Positions 31,539 to 38,736 of a stretch of 48,121 nucleotides of DNA are shown here, one piece after another. The number at the start of each line of letters is the position of its first letter. Position 1 is the first letter of the stretch. The DNA comes from a virus. The notes below the pieces were generated by a model. It worked only from the letters and a program-made list of their open reading frames with translations. It was not told where the DNA came from and searched no databases. The translations under genes were made by a program, and so were the position numbers. The stretch covers positions 1 to 48,121 of the IMG/VR virus record IMGVR_UViG_3300033052_000113, one strand, 5' to 3'.

Positions 31539-32275
31539 GCCGCACGCTCCTCAGGCCGGTAGAGGTTGGGCTGGCGGGCAATACGAGGCACGCCTTCCAA
31601 GATGATAGGCGGATCGGCTCGCGGGAAGGCACGGGCCCTGAGCGCTGCGCAGGCGGCTCGGCGGATCTGGGCGCCGGTCATGTTCTCGACGGCGAACCTC
31701 GCCATGGCGCCGCGCGCAGCCTTGCCGCCTCCGATTGACCTGACGACCACTTCTTGCTCCGCAGCCCAGAGCAGGTCGAAAACCGCCTTCGGGTGTGGAA
31801 TCGCGTCAGAACTTGAGACACGGTGTCGATCGAACGGTCGAAGGTCGCCCTCGGGGCCGTCTTCGCGGATCAACTGCGTTCGGCTCAGCAACGCAATGCG
31901 GTTCGGATTATTGACCAACTTCGTAGTCAGCAACTCGCCGCTGTAGTGGTTTCGCTCGGGCGGGTCTCGCGGCACCTCGATGTAGTAGTCCTCCAGCGCC
32001 GAGACCGCCGCAACGTGCTTGTCGGCCACGTACAGGCGCACGTCATCGGTCACGGCAAATGCAGCGCGCATCTGGTCGGCGAGGCGCTTCAGCACGTCGC
32101 GCTCCGATTTGATCTCGCCCAGGACGATCCGGTCCGGCGTCACGGCGGCGATGTCGATCCGACACCCGCCTTGCTCCAACATGAGTTCGTGGATGATCCG
32201 AGCGTCAGGGAACGACCGGCGAAGCGATGCCTCGACCTTGGCCCTGATGCGCTCTTCGGCGACGGAGCCAGCCAT
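31535..32275 (-). CDS. PD-(D/E)XK nuclease-like protein
   Basis: 246 aa. CRIDIAAVTPDRIVLGEIKS (38-57) has the Asp41 / Glu54-x-Lys56 core of PD-(D/E)XK nucleases, in a sce7726-like setting with an N-terminal HELMLEQGGC segment. It may act in replication or recombination, or restrict competitors. The C-terminus has basic helices. It lies between a HicA-like protein and a HTH in the leftward early region. Confidence 0.72.
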   Translation of the reverse strand: MAGSVAEERIRAKVEASLRRSFPDARIIHELMLEQGGCRIDIAAVTPDRIVLGEIKSERDVLKRLADQMRAAFAVTDDVRLYVADKHVAAVSALEDYYIEVPRDPPERNHYSGELLTTKLVNNPNRIALLSRTQLIREDGPEGDLRPFDRHRVSSSDAIPHPKAVFDLLWAAEQEVVVRSIGGGKAARGAMARFAVENMTGAQIRRAACAALRARAFPRADPPIILEGVPRIARQPNLYRPEERAA

Positions 32276-32613
32276 CAGGACGCCCTCCCCTCTTCCTCGA
32301 CCGGGACGATCTTCACCTTCCCCGTCGAGAGCAGGTCCCTCATGGCGCGTAGGGTCTCGGAGTGCTTGGTGCCCAGCCAGTCGGCTAGGTCTTCGACCGT
32401 GGCGCCGGCGGGGAAGTGGCGAAGGTCGCCCAGGATCTCGGCGCGGAGGTGCTCGGTCTTGGCAGAAGGCGGGCGCTTGTCCGGCCGGCCGCGTGGGCGC
32501 AGCGTCACCCCCGCTTCCCTCAGGCGATTGCGTACCGTCGTGCGGCTAAGGCCCGTCGCCGCGGCAACCTGACGAAGGCTCTTGCCCTGGTAGAGGTCGG
32601 CGAGGTTGGTCAT
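32275..32613 (-). CDS. Helix-turn-helix regulator
   Basis: 112 aa. KSLRQVAAATGLSRTTVRNR (11-30) is a resolvase/HTH_7-type helix-turn-helix, with a second winged-helix-like region (TVEDLADWLGTKHSETLRAM, 72-91). The last and first bases overlap neighbours, so it is co-translated in the leftward operon. Candidate early regulator or replication accessory. Confidence 0.72.
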   Translation of the reverse strand: MTNLADLYQGKSLRQVAAATGLSRTTVRNRLREAGVTLRPRGRPDKRPPSAKTEHLRAEILGDLRHFPAGATVEDLADWLGTKHSETLRAMRDLLSTGKVKIVPVEEEGRAS

Positions 32614-33188
32614 GCGGCCCTCCCCTTGTCGCCATTCGCAGGCGGCCGCGTGAAGCCGGCCAGCATCTTGGCGACGAGCGCCTTTCGGGTCTCCACGTCC
32701 TGCGGCGGGATCACCTTGGGCGGCAACGTGGCGGCGGCGCGCTTGGCGCGGGACAGGGCTTTCAGTATTGGCTCGGCCCGCTTGGCGGCCAGGGCTTTCA
32801 GCGGACCAGGCTTCGGGAAGAACTCGGCATTGGCACCGCCGGCGTAGTCGCTCACGGCCTGGGCTAGAGCCTCCGCGGGAAAACCGGACAGCTGTTCGAC
32901 ATAGACCCGCCAGAACGCCGCCGACTTGGCCGCCTCCCCCACGCCGTAGACCAGAACGAGGGGCTGCAGGGCCTCGCGCACCTTCTGGGCGCCGCAGGGT
33001 TCGGCGACGGACGTCAGGGCCGGGATCGACGCTCGCGCCTCGGCATGCAGCGCCGGGACGGAGACGATCGCCTCCAGGGCGACCTCGGCAGGCAGGTCAC
33101 TCGCAAGCTGCCGCCATAGCCCTGTCGATATCCGACAGTCGGTCAGCGTAAGCGGCTTCTCGGGGCGGGCGGGAACCAGTTCGTTCAT
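32610..33188 (-). CDS. Hypothetical replication-region protein
   Basis: 192 aa. Helical, with WRQLASDLPAEVALEAIVS (25-43) and FFPKPGPLKALAAKRAEPIL (122-141). It resembles unnamed proteins that follow DUF1376 initiators in alphaproteobacterial phages. Its start overlaps the initiator end by 92 bp in another frame, which ties the two genes. Possible helicase loader or replication accessory; unproven. Confidence 0.62.
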   Translation of the reverse strand: MNELVPARPEKPLTLTDCRISTGLWRQLASDLPAEVALEAIVSVPALHAEARASIPALTSVAEPCGAQKVREALQPLVLVYGVGEAAKSAAFWRVYVEQLSGFPAEALAQAVSDYAGGANAEFFPKPGPLKALAAKRAEPILKALSRAKRAAATLPPKVIPPQDVETRKALVAKMLAGFTRPPANGDKGRAA

Positions 33189-33930
33189 GTCGGGCCTGCG
33201 GGTCGTAGGTTTCGGGGGGGCGAGTCCTGGCGGCGTGAGCGCGGCCGATGGCCTCGGTGAAGAACTTCCAGGTCGACACGGGATCGGGGCCGGCGCGCTG
33301 GCCGTGGGCCCTGACGATCGGCAGCACGTCGAGCTGCCAGCTCCAGCCGAGCTGACGCCAGCGGGCGACCTCGCCCAGCGACGTGATCAGTCCAGGCCTT
33401 CGGGAGGCGTCGATGTTGTGGTTGATCGTGGCCAGGCGGGCGGCGTGGTCCGTGGCGGTCTCGCCGGCCGGCCAGTCGTCCACGGCGCTCTCGCGCGTCT
33501 CCACAACACCAATCTTATGGTTCTGGTTATGGTTCTGGTTATGGTGGCAATTGCTTTCCGCGTCGGAAGCAATTGCTTGGGCCAGAGCTTTGTTTTTGTT
33601 GGCCTTTTCGGCGGCACCGCGTTTTCCAGCCTCTGAACGCCTACCGGAAGTGCTTTCGTACTTGGCGATTTCATCGGTCAGCCGCTTGTGGGTCAGCCGA
33701 CCGCGAGATCGCTTGAAGAAGGCCAGCACGTCGGCCTTGATCGCCTCCCACTCGGCCGGGGTGCAGCGGGCCAATTTGGCGAGGTTGGCGTCCGCGGCCG
33801 GCAGCGAACCGCCGGCGCGCCACATGCCCATCAGTAGGAGCAGATAAGCGCCATGCTCCAAGGCCCCCAGGTGGTGCGTGTCGCCCAGGTAGTCGGCCAC
33901 GTAGAGCTTCATGTAGGGAGGAGCGCTCAC
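33097..33930 (-). CDS. Phage replication initiator (DUF1376-like)
   Basis: 277 aa. The N-terminus PPYMKLYVADYLGDTHHLGA (4-23) followed by ALEHGAYLLLLMGMWRAGG is the DUF1376 signature. A Lys/Asn/His-rich middle (HHNQNHNQNHK) corresponds to a tandem DNA repeat. It probably binds the phage origin and recruits the host replisome, as lambda O does. The candidate origin lies inside it. It overlaps the downstream gene by 92 bp and is next to a DnaA-domain protein. Confidence 0.8.
   Translation of the reverse strand: MSAPPYMKLYVADYLGDTHHLGALEHGAYLLLLMGMWRAGGSLPAADANLAKLARCTPAEWEAIKADVLAFFKRSRGRLTHKRLTDEIAKYESTSGRRSEAGKRGAAEKANKNKALAQAIASDAESNCHHNQNHNQNHKIGVVETRESAVDDWPAGETATDHAARLATINHNIDASRRPGLITSLGEVARWRQLGWSWQLDVLPIVRAHGQRAGPDPVSTWKFFTEAIGRAHAARTRPPETYDPQARHERTGSRPPREAAYADRLSDIDRAMAAACE
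33515..33579. repeat. Candidate replication origin within the initiator gene
   Basis: Two and a half tandem 12-nt repeats of TTATGGTTCTGG (33515-33547) are followed by an inverted repeat with arms CAATTGCT/AGCAATTG (33548-33575) containing two GCAATTGC copies. The area then becomes T-rich (33591-33608). Iterons, a palindrome and an AT-rich stretch inside an initiator gene match the lambda O layout. Confidence 0.5.
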
Positions 33931-34463
33931 GCCGCCTCCGATCGTAGAAGCTGCTCGGTGCGACGTTCGTGGGCGCGGATGCCGTGCAGGGCCGTCGTGT
34001 GGTCGCGATTGAAGAAGCGACCGATCTCGGAGCGGCTATAGCCGAACTCGCTCATCGACCACATGGCGTGCTGCCGGGCGACGACGATGCCTTTTCTCCG
34101 GGATTGCCCCTTCATCGCCTCGACGCTGACGCCGTAGGATTCGGCGATCATGTCGGCGATGGTGGCCATGGCTCGGCCTGAACGCCGAGTAGGCATGAAG
34201 CCCCGCCAGAGCGACTGGTAGCCTGTCGGGATCTCAACAACCTTCGGTGTGACGTTGACCTGAACAGGCTTAACGGCGCGGCCGAACCATCCCGCGACGG
34301 TGTTGGCGCCGTAGTCTTCGCATAGGGCTCGGATCACGGCCGCACGGGCCGCACGGGCCTCGCGGCTCTCGTCGGCCCCCAGCAGCTCGTCTGGCATGAA
34401 CCCGGCGCGGCCGCCGATCCTGGCGATGACGTTCATGGCGGCGTCGGGGATGGCCTGGATCAT
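33927..34463 (-). CDS. DnaA domain IV-like DNA-binding protein
   Basis: 178 aa. The C-terminal part (about 100-165) has ARQHAMWSMSEFGYSRSEIG and FFNRDHTTALHGI (150-162), the DnaA box-binding helix-turn-helix with the RDHTT signature. The AAA+ ATPase and domains I-II of DnaA are absent. An N-terminal HTH-like segment (VIRALCEDYGANTVAGWFGR, 43-62) may bind DNA too. It could compete with host DnaA at DnaA boxes or deliver phage replication proteins; not proven. Confidence 0.78.
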   Translation of the reverse strand: MIQAIPDAAMNVIARIGGRAGFMPDELLGADESREARAARAAVIRALCEDYGANTVAGWFGRAVKPVQVNVTPKVVEIPTGYQSLWRGFMPTRRSGRAMATIADMIAESYGVSVEAMKGQSRRKGIVVARQHAMWSMSEFGYSRSEIGRFFNRDHTTALHGIRAHERRTEQLLRSEAA

Positions 34464-35227
34464 CAGGCGGCCTCCCCGCCCAGAAGGTCACCTTGCGTCG
34501 CCACGGGCTCCGCGTCGCCAAACAGCCGAGGCTCCCGAAGCGCGGCCTCCACGCGGCGGCAGGCCACGTCAAACCACTGCTGGGTGAGCTCAACGCCGAC
34601 GAACTTGCGACCGGCTCGGATGGCTGCCACACCCGTGGTGCCGGAGCCCATGAACGGGTCGAGCACGACCTCACCCAGCTTGGTCGAGTTCTCGATGTAG
34701 AACTGGCAGAGCGAGACCGGTTTCTCGGTGGGGTGCTTGCTCTCGTCCCGTTGGAAGATGGACTGCAGGGCCTTCGACGACGGATCATTAATCCGGAAGG
34801 CCGTCCCCTTGCGCATGAAGAGGACGAACTCGCAGGTCTGCTGGTACCAGCGGTTCGGCATGGCCGTCCGCTTGTCCCACACGAGGATGCGGTGAAGCCG
34901 AAGGCCTGCTGCTTCGGCCGCCGATTGCGCCTCCGAGATGCTTCGGTCGTTCGTGAAAATGTAGGCGTGGGCGTCCGCCTTGAGCGCGTTCGGGACGAGC
35001 GGAAGCCAGTCCGACCAATCAAGGTCGCACTCGACAATCGATCCTCCATTGTCGTAGCCGTTTTTCATCCAGCCGCCGAACGGCTTGTCGCCGGAATTTC
35101 CTCCAGACTGGACGAGGTACGGCGGGTCACTGCATAGGACGTCAGCCGGCGCCAGCGTTGGTAGGATCGCTCGCGCGTCGCCCAGGTAGAGGGTCGCGTC
35201 GCCGATCACCTCTTTGCGGAAGCTCAC
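34463..35227 (-). CDS. N6-adenine DNA methyltransferase (beta class)
   Basis: 254 aa. Motif IV DPPY (34-37) precedes the SAM-binding motif I DPFMGSGTT (190-198), the order of beta-class methyltransferases such as CcrM. KHPTEKPVSL (164-173) is also typical. The CcrM C-terminal extension is absent, so target specificity cannot be read. It may protect phage DNA from restriction or alter host methylation-dependent transcription. It is coupled to the DnaA-like gene by one base. Confidence 0.85.
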   Translation of the reverse strand: MSFRKEVIGDATLYLGDARAILPTLAPADVLCSDPPYLVQSGGNSGDKPFGGWMKNGYDNGGSIVECDLDWSDWLPLVPNALKADAHAYIFTNDRSISEAQSAAEAAGLRLHRILVWDKRTAMPNRWYQQTCEFVLFMRKGTAFRINDPSSKALQSIFQRDESKHPTEKPVSLCQFYIENSTKLGEVVLDPFMGSGTTGVAAIRAGRKFVGVELTQQWFDVACRRVEAALREPRLFGDAEPVATQGDLLGGEAA

Positions 35228-35544
35228 GCCGACACCATGACGCGGTCGAGCCCGCGCTCCCGGCTGATCTCGTGCAGCTCCAGCGCGACACGCCTGATCT
35301 CGGCGTCTGACCAGGCCGCCATCTGCTCGCGTGGCGGTCCCTCTCGCAGGATCACGAACGAGCAGGCGCGGCCTGGCGTCCAGGCGATCATGCCGTCATC
35401 GCGCATCTGCTCGAGTGCGTTGTAGACCGGGCTGGTGCTGGAGCCGATGTGCTTGGCGATCTGGCGGATGCTGGGAGACACCGTGCCGACGGTCAGCAAG
35501 CGGATGGCGCCGAGGATCTGATTGCGGAGCGTGGGATAGCTCAT
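35224..35544 (-). CDS. Winged-helix (LexA N-domain type) regulator
   Basis: 106 aa from the ATG at 35544. RNQILGAIRLLTVGTVSPSI and RQIAKHIGSSTSPVYNALEQ (20-46) form a wHTH like the LexA N-terminal domain; no protease domain follows. The stop overlaps the methyltransferase start (GTGA/ATGA type). It is an early leftward regulator. Confidence 0.72.
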   Translation of the reverse strand: MSYPTLRNQILGAIRLLTVGTVSPSIRQIAKHIGSSTSPVYNALEQMRDDGMIAWTPGRACSFVILREGPPREQMAAWSDAEIRRVALELHEISRERGLDRVMVSA

Positions 35545-35957
35545 CGAGCCCACCTCATGACGGATTTGATGTAGGCGGCGGGCAAAAGCACGCCGGTGCG
35601 GAAGGCGCGGCGCTGGTGCGCCGGGCAGTACGGGGAAGGCTCGCCGTCTGGGCGCTTGCCCTTGCGGGCGCCGCAGAACCGGTCCTCGCCGTCGAAGGTG
35701 ACGACCCACCGGCAGTGGTGGTCGCGCGCCTCGGCGATCGGGACCGGCCGGGCGTAGGGAAGCGGCTCGCAGTGGTAGCGGACGTGGCGCGGCGGCAGGC
35801 TCTCGGCCTGGGCCTTCCGCTCCGGCTCCACCGGGGTGGCGACGGGAGGCGGCGGGGCGACCGCAACCAGGCGCGGACGAGGAACCGGAGGCGCGGGCGT
35901 CACTGCCACGGGCGCCGGGGCCAGCATCAGCTCCAGAAGGGCCGGCATGGGTTTCAT
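35541..35957 (-). CDS. GcrA-like C-terminal (sigma-interacting) domain protein
   Basis: 138 aa. After a Pro/Ala-rich N-terminus, CRWVVTFDGEDRFCGARKG (82-100) and YCPAHQRRAF (110-119) match the C-x-W ... FCG ... YC-x-x-H pattern of the C-terminal region of GcrA, a Caulobacter regulator. The N-terminal GcrA HTH that reads methylated GANTC is missing. GcrA's C-terminal domain binds sigma70, so the phage protein may contact RNA polymerase without that DNA specificity. Four Cys/His (82, 95, 111, 114) may bind zinc. Confidence 0.7.
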   Translation of the reverse strand: MKPMPALLELMLAPAPVAVTPAPPVPRPRLVAVAPPPPVATPVEPERKAQAESLPPRHVRYHCEPLPYARPVPIAEARDHHCRWVVTFDGEDRFCGARKGKRPDGEPSPYCPAHQRRAFRTGVLLPAAYIKSVMRWAR

Positions 35958-36115
35958 GCTGGGCGCTTGCCTCCGACGAGGCCGGCGGCGCGCTGTCGGA
36001 CGTCGGCGGCCCGACGCGCCATGGCCTGGCCTGCCTCGTGCGCCGTGATCGCCGGCCGCAGCCAGCGGATGGAGAACAGCTCGCGCAGGCGCGCGGTCAG
36101 GGTTCGCGACTTCAT
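35954..36115 (-). CDS. Small basic hypothetical protein
   Basis: 53 aa, Arg/Ala-rich and helical (KSRTLTARLRELFSIRWLRP). The ATG at 36115 and stop overlap both neighbours (ATGA), so it is translated in the operon. Not recognised; possibly nucleic-acid-binding. Confidence 0.55.
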   Translation of the reverse strand: MKSRTLTARLRELFSIRWLRPAITAHEAGQAMARRAADVRQRAAGLVGGKRPA

Positions 36116-36237
36116 CGCGCGGCTCCGAAGAAGGTGGTGAAGGTCCAGGCGTAGACGCCGGCCACGGCGGCGGCGTAGAGGGCGGCCGCCAGCCAGATCC
36201 GGGCGCGCTGGGCGATGGTGATCGGCTGGCGGCGCAT
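36112..36237 (-). CDS. Small single-TM protein
   Basis: 41 aa with one hydrophobic segment (WLAAALYAAAVAGVYAWTFT) between basic ends. It overlaps the next gene (ATGA) and lies 2 nt after the GapR-like stop. Small inner-membrane protein of unknown role. Confidence 0.55.
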   Translation of the reverse strand: MRRQPITIAQRARIWLAAALYAAAVAGVYAWTFTTFFGAAR

Positions 36238-36239
36238 GG

Positions 36240-36509
36240 TCAGATCTCGCCGATCGCCGAGAGGTATAGGTCGAGGATGGCGTCCTCTTCTTGGCGCTTG
36301 GCGCGGTCCTTCTTGCGGATGGCCACGACCTTCTTCAGGACTTTCGGATCCAGGCCGTTGCCCTTGGCCTCCAGGTAGACCTCAGCGATCTGCTGCAGGA
36401 TCTCGGCTTTCTCCACTTCCAAGCGCTCGACGCGCTCGATCACGGATTTCAGTTGGGTCTGGGCGGTCTGATTGAGCACGTCAGCGTGCGGGATGGCGTC
36501 GTCGGCCAT
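36240..36509 (-). CDS. gapR: GapR-like nucleoid protein (DUF2312)
   Basis: 89 aa, about the full length of host GapR. The N-terminus [20 protein letters not shown] and the coiled coil with [40 protein letters not shown] and [12 protein letters not shown] are close to Caulobacter GapR as I recall it. GapR binds AT-rich, overtwisted DNA near replication forks and aids topoisomerases. A virus-encoded copy suggests recent transfer from a host, and could support phage replication or interfere with host chromosome handling. Confidence 0.85.
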   Translation of the reverse strand: MADDAIPHADVLNQTAQTQLKSVIERVERLEVEKAEILQQIAEVYLEAKGNGLDPKVLKKVVAIRKKDRAKRQEEDAILDLYLSAIGEI

Positions 36510-36565
36510 GTTCTGGTTCTCCCTGGCGCCGGTCGGAGATGCGCCCCGGCGCTTGGCGCGTGGGG

Positions 36566-37015
36566 TCAGCCGACGACGCGCAGATGGCGGGTCGGAGTGA
36601 GGCCGTTGGCCACGTCGTGGCCGCGATCGACCTGCTGCTTGAGGGCGGCGAAGGCGGCGCGCACGCCGTGGATCTCGCCGGCGTCGCGGTGGCCGTCAGC
36701 CTCCATCTCGTGGATCGCCGCCAACGCCTGGGTGGCGCGGTTCATGGTCTCGACCATGGCCGAGAGAATGTCGTCCTCGGGGTCGTCCTTGATCGCCCGG
36801 CTGGCGGCGCCAGTGACGATATCGGTCTGGGCGGCGGCCTGCAGGGTCAGGATGCCCATGAAGGGCATGACGTCGGGGTGGTTGGCATTCTGCCACTGCG
36901 ACACGCGCTGGTGGCTCACACCCAGCATGATCCCGGCCGGGACAACCCCGCCGACGGTCGCGACCAGCTGGTGCGTCAGGGCCTTCACTTCTTCCACGGT
37001 CAGGGCGCGGCTCAT
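36566..37015 (-). CDS. HTH regulator (CII-like position)
   Basis: 149 aa. [20 protein letters not shown] (22-41) is a helix-turn-helix. The rest is helical. The first gene of the leftward operon, immediately next to an operator core at 37061-37070 from which + genes diverge; so it is probably repressed by CI and controls early left genes. Exact role as activator or repressor unknown. Confidence 0.68.
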   Translation of the reverse strand: MSRALTVEEVKALTHQLVATVGGVVPAGIMLGVSHQRVSQWQNANHPDVMPFMGILTLQAAAQTDIVTGAASRAIKDDPEDDILSAMVETMNRATQALAAIHEMEADGHRDAGEIHGVRAAFAALKQQVDRGHDVANGLTPTRHLRVVG

Positions 37016-37058
37016 TGCACAGTTCCAATCTTTGCAAGGGGACGTGCGGCGGCGCGGC

Positions 37059-37073
37059 GTTGCATTTTGCGCC
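37059..37073. promoter_or_regulatory. Degenerate operator between divergent early genes
   Basis: It shares the TGCATTTTGC core (37061-37070) with the other operators. A longer GC inverted repeat (GTGCGGC 37044-37050 / GCCGCAC 37071-37077) encloses it. It sits between the leftward regulator at 37015 and the rightward gene at 37096. Confidence 0.5.
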
Positions 37074-37095
37074 GCACAACCGAGGGGATATCGAG

Positions 37096-37299
37096 TTGAG
37101 TGATTTCGAGTTGGCCCTGAGCCATGCCGGCCGGGCCGCAGCCCTGCGTGCCGAGGCGCTTACGGCCATGGCCGCCGCCGACTTCCATTCGGCGGTGAGC
37201 CGCTGTTACCTGCGAGATTGGGTGGCGCGACAGGCGGTAGGAGAAAACCCGCCCGCCGCGCCGGTTCACCGCCGGGGGAGAGGCGGCGAAGCTCGTTGA
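37096..37299 (+). CDS. Small helical protein, tandem pair member 1
   Basis: 67 aa, TTG start with AGGGG 8 nt upstream; no ATG fits. ELALSHAGRAAALRAEALTA (5-24) resembles the N-terminus of the next gene. Role unknown; it lies on + between two minus-strand regulators and next to the 37059 operator, so expression is probably repressed in the lysogen. Confidence 0.55.
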   Translation: MSDFELALSHAGRAAALRAEALTAMAAADFHSAVSRCYLRDWVARQAVGENPPAAPVHRRGRGGEAR

Positions 37300-37308
37300 G
37301 GGGAAGCC

Positions 37309-37488
37309 ATGAAGACCAAGACCGAGCAGGCCATCGAGTTCGCCGGCAAGGCAGCGGCCCTGCGGCAGGAAGTCGACGCCACCGACCAGGTCACGGCCGA
37401 GACCGAGCACCTGGCCCTGGTGGGCGAGTTCTACAGCCTTCTGGGCGAGGCGTTCGCCACCGAGGCAGTCGAGGAAGGGGACGGGTGA
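37309..37488 (+). CDS. Small helical protein, tandem pair member 2
   Basis: 59 aa, ATG with GGGGAAG just upstream. MKTKTEQAIEFAGKAAALRQ is similar to part of the preceding gene (FELALSHAGRAAALRAE), so the two look like tandem paralogues. Acidic C-terminus. Convergent with the Cro-like gene. Function unknown. Confidence 0.6.
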   Translation: MKTKTEQAIEFAGKAAALRQEVDATDQVTAETEHLALVGEFYSLLGEAFATEAVEEGDG

Positions 37489-37498
37489 GCAGGCCACG

Positions 37499-37717
37499 TC
37501 ACGCAGCCTCACTACGAGCTTCGGGTTTGGCTCGCTCGGCTGCGGCTTCTGCCAGCTCCTCCAGTGTCGCCACGCCCAGGTCCCGGAGGCCAGCCCAGTG
37601 CTCGGCCGGTATCGAGTTCCGCTGCGCCCACGAGCGGACGGTGTGCAAGCTTACCCGCAGCGTCGTGCTGACCAGGCTCGCGGGGCGACTACGAATGATG
37701 TCGGCATGGGTTCGCAT
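37499..37717 (-). CDS. Cro-like small HTH regulator (carph-isopro type)
   Basis: 72 aa from the ATG at 37717. MRTHADIIRSRPASLVSTTL (1-20), RVSLHTVRSWAQRNSIPAEHW (21-41) and LGVATLEELA are a compact HTH common in Caulobacter phages. The first in-frame ATG (37741) lies in the operator and is less likely. A TTGCCT/TTATAC promoter 18 nt apart on minus would start transcription at the ATG, so the mRNA may be leaderless. Divergent from cI over the operator at 37728. Confidence 0.75.
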   Translation of the reverse strand: MRTHADIIRSRPASLVSTTLRVSLHTVRSWAQRNSIPAEHWAGLRDLGVATLEELAEAAAERAKPEARSEAA

Positions 37718-37727
37718 AGGCTCGTAT

Positions 37728-37742
37728 AATGCATTTTGCATT
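37728..37742. promoter_or_regulatory. Operator O1 (AATGCATTTTGCATT palindrome)
   Basis: Perfect 6-bp arms with a TTT centre, between the divergent Cro-like and repressor genes. A + strand TATAAT (37725-37730) overlaps it, as expected for repression of the cI promoter; half-sites TTGCATT follow at 37761. Confidence 0.75.
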
Positions 37743-37791
37743 TAACGAGGCAAGTGCCTATTGCATTAATCGGCGCGCTAGCAGTGATGCC

Positions 37792-38424
37792 ATGAGCACG
37801 ATGGCAGACAGGCTGCGCGAGGCGCGGGAGAAGGCTGGCCTCTCCTTGGAGGAGATGGCGAAGGCCGTTGGCGCCAAATTGCCGACCTATACTCAGCACG
37901 AAAATGGCACGCGGAATTACCCGGCCAAGAAGGCGGCGCAGTACGCGGAGTTTCTTCGGACTACGCCGGAATGGTTGCTCTACGGACGAAAGACCAAGCC
38001 TCAGCTCCTGCCAGTGCCGGTTGATGTCGCGACGAAGGCTCGGACAATACCTGTGATCGATTGGGTCGCGGCCGGCAGGTTAGCCGACAACGTGTCTCAG
38101 CTACCGCCGGAAAGCGAGACCATAGAGATTAGCGGCCTCCCGCCCGGCGACTATTTCGGCACGAGAGCGCGCGGCGACTCCATGAACCGAATTGCGCCCG
38201 ACGGGGCGTTGATTATCGTTGATAAAGCCGACCGCGAGCTGATCAGGGGCCGGCGGTACATCTTCGCAAATCGGGGCAAGACGACTTTCAAGCGCTTCGG
38301 TGGATCAGACCCCTACCGACTAGAGCCAGAGAGTTTAAACCCTGACAACGAGCCGATCTTCCCGCGACCCGGCGAAACTTGGGATGTCATCGGACGGGTC
38401 AAGCTTGTTGTGTCGGAGGTTTAG
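37792..38424 (+). CDS. CI/LexA-like repressor with S24 peptidase domain
   Basis: 210 aa. The N-terminal HTH_XRE (ADRLREAREKAGLSLEEMAK, then PTYTQHENGTRNYP) and the C-terminal S24 domain with the Ala94-Gly95 cleavage site (WVAAGRLAD), GDSMN (Ser130) and TTFKRF (Lys167) are complete. RecA-driven self-cleavage after DNA damage would induce the prophage. The start at 37792 lacks a strong Shine-Dalgarno and follows the operator region. This gene supports a temperate lifestyle although no integrase is visible. Confidence 0.88.
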   Translation: MSTMADRLREAREKAGLSLEEMAKAVGAKLPTYTQHENGTRNYPAKKAAQYAEFLRTTPEWLLYGRKTKPQLLPVPVDVATKARTIPVIDWVAAGRLADNVSQLPPESETIEISGLPPGDYFGTRARGDSMNRIAPDGALIIVDKADRELIRGRRYIFANRGKTTFKRFGGSDPYRLEPESLNPDNEPIFPRPGETWDVIGRVKLVVSEV

Positions 38425-38463
38425 ATGGCTGAGCAAATGACCGGTCTAGCCGCGGAGCGGTGA
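38425..38463 (+). CDS. Micro-ORF after the repressor gene
   Basis: 12 codons (MAEQMTGLAAER) with GGAGG 5 nt before the ATG; its TGA abuts the next ATG. It may be translated only to couple or attenuate the downstream gene. No function can be assigned. Confidence 0.35.
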   Translation: MAEQMTGLAAER

Positions 38464-38736
38464 ATGGATGAGACCCAGCGCGTACTGAGCCAAGTCTTGG
38501 ACCGCATTCAGCAGCAGGAAGTCGCGCTAAGCGCGCTCTTCGGGGCCATTGATGGAGCTCTCGTCGCGAGGGGCTTGATTGAACCAGGCTCCCTCAAGCG
38601 AACGTTGCTTAGCGTCGCGGAGACGTTGGATGACGCTTCCGCCGACGCGATACGAGCGCTCGCAGAAGGGCATGGACCGCCCTCTCTGAGAGTGATCGAG
38701 GGCGGCCGTCCTCGATCGCAAGGCGATACGCCCTAG
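38464..38736 (+). CDS. Hypothetical protein downstream of repressor
   Basis: 90 aa, helical and acidic (VLSQVLDRIQQQEVALSALF, TLDDASADAIRALAEGHG). Starts right after the micro-ORF stop, so translation is probably coupled to the strong ribosome site at 38415. Not recognised. Co-transcribed with cI, so it would be made in the lysogen and may be an immunity or exclusion factor. Confidence 0.6.
   Translation: MDETQRVLSQVLDRIQQQEVALSALFGAIDGALVARGLIEPGSLKRTLLSVAETLDDASADAIRALAEGHGPPSLRVIEGGRPRSQGDTP

Noticed and set aside
33515-33547. Tandem repeats considered as CRISPR
   Set aside because: Repeats are 12 nt, adjacent with no spacers and inside an initiator gene; an iteron reading fits better.
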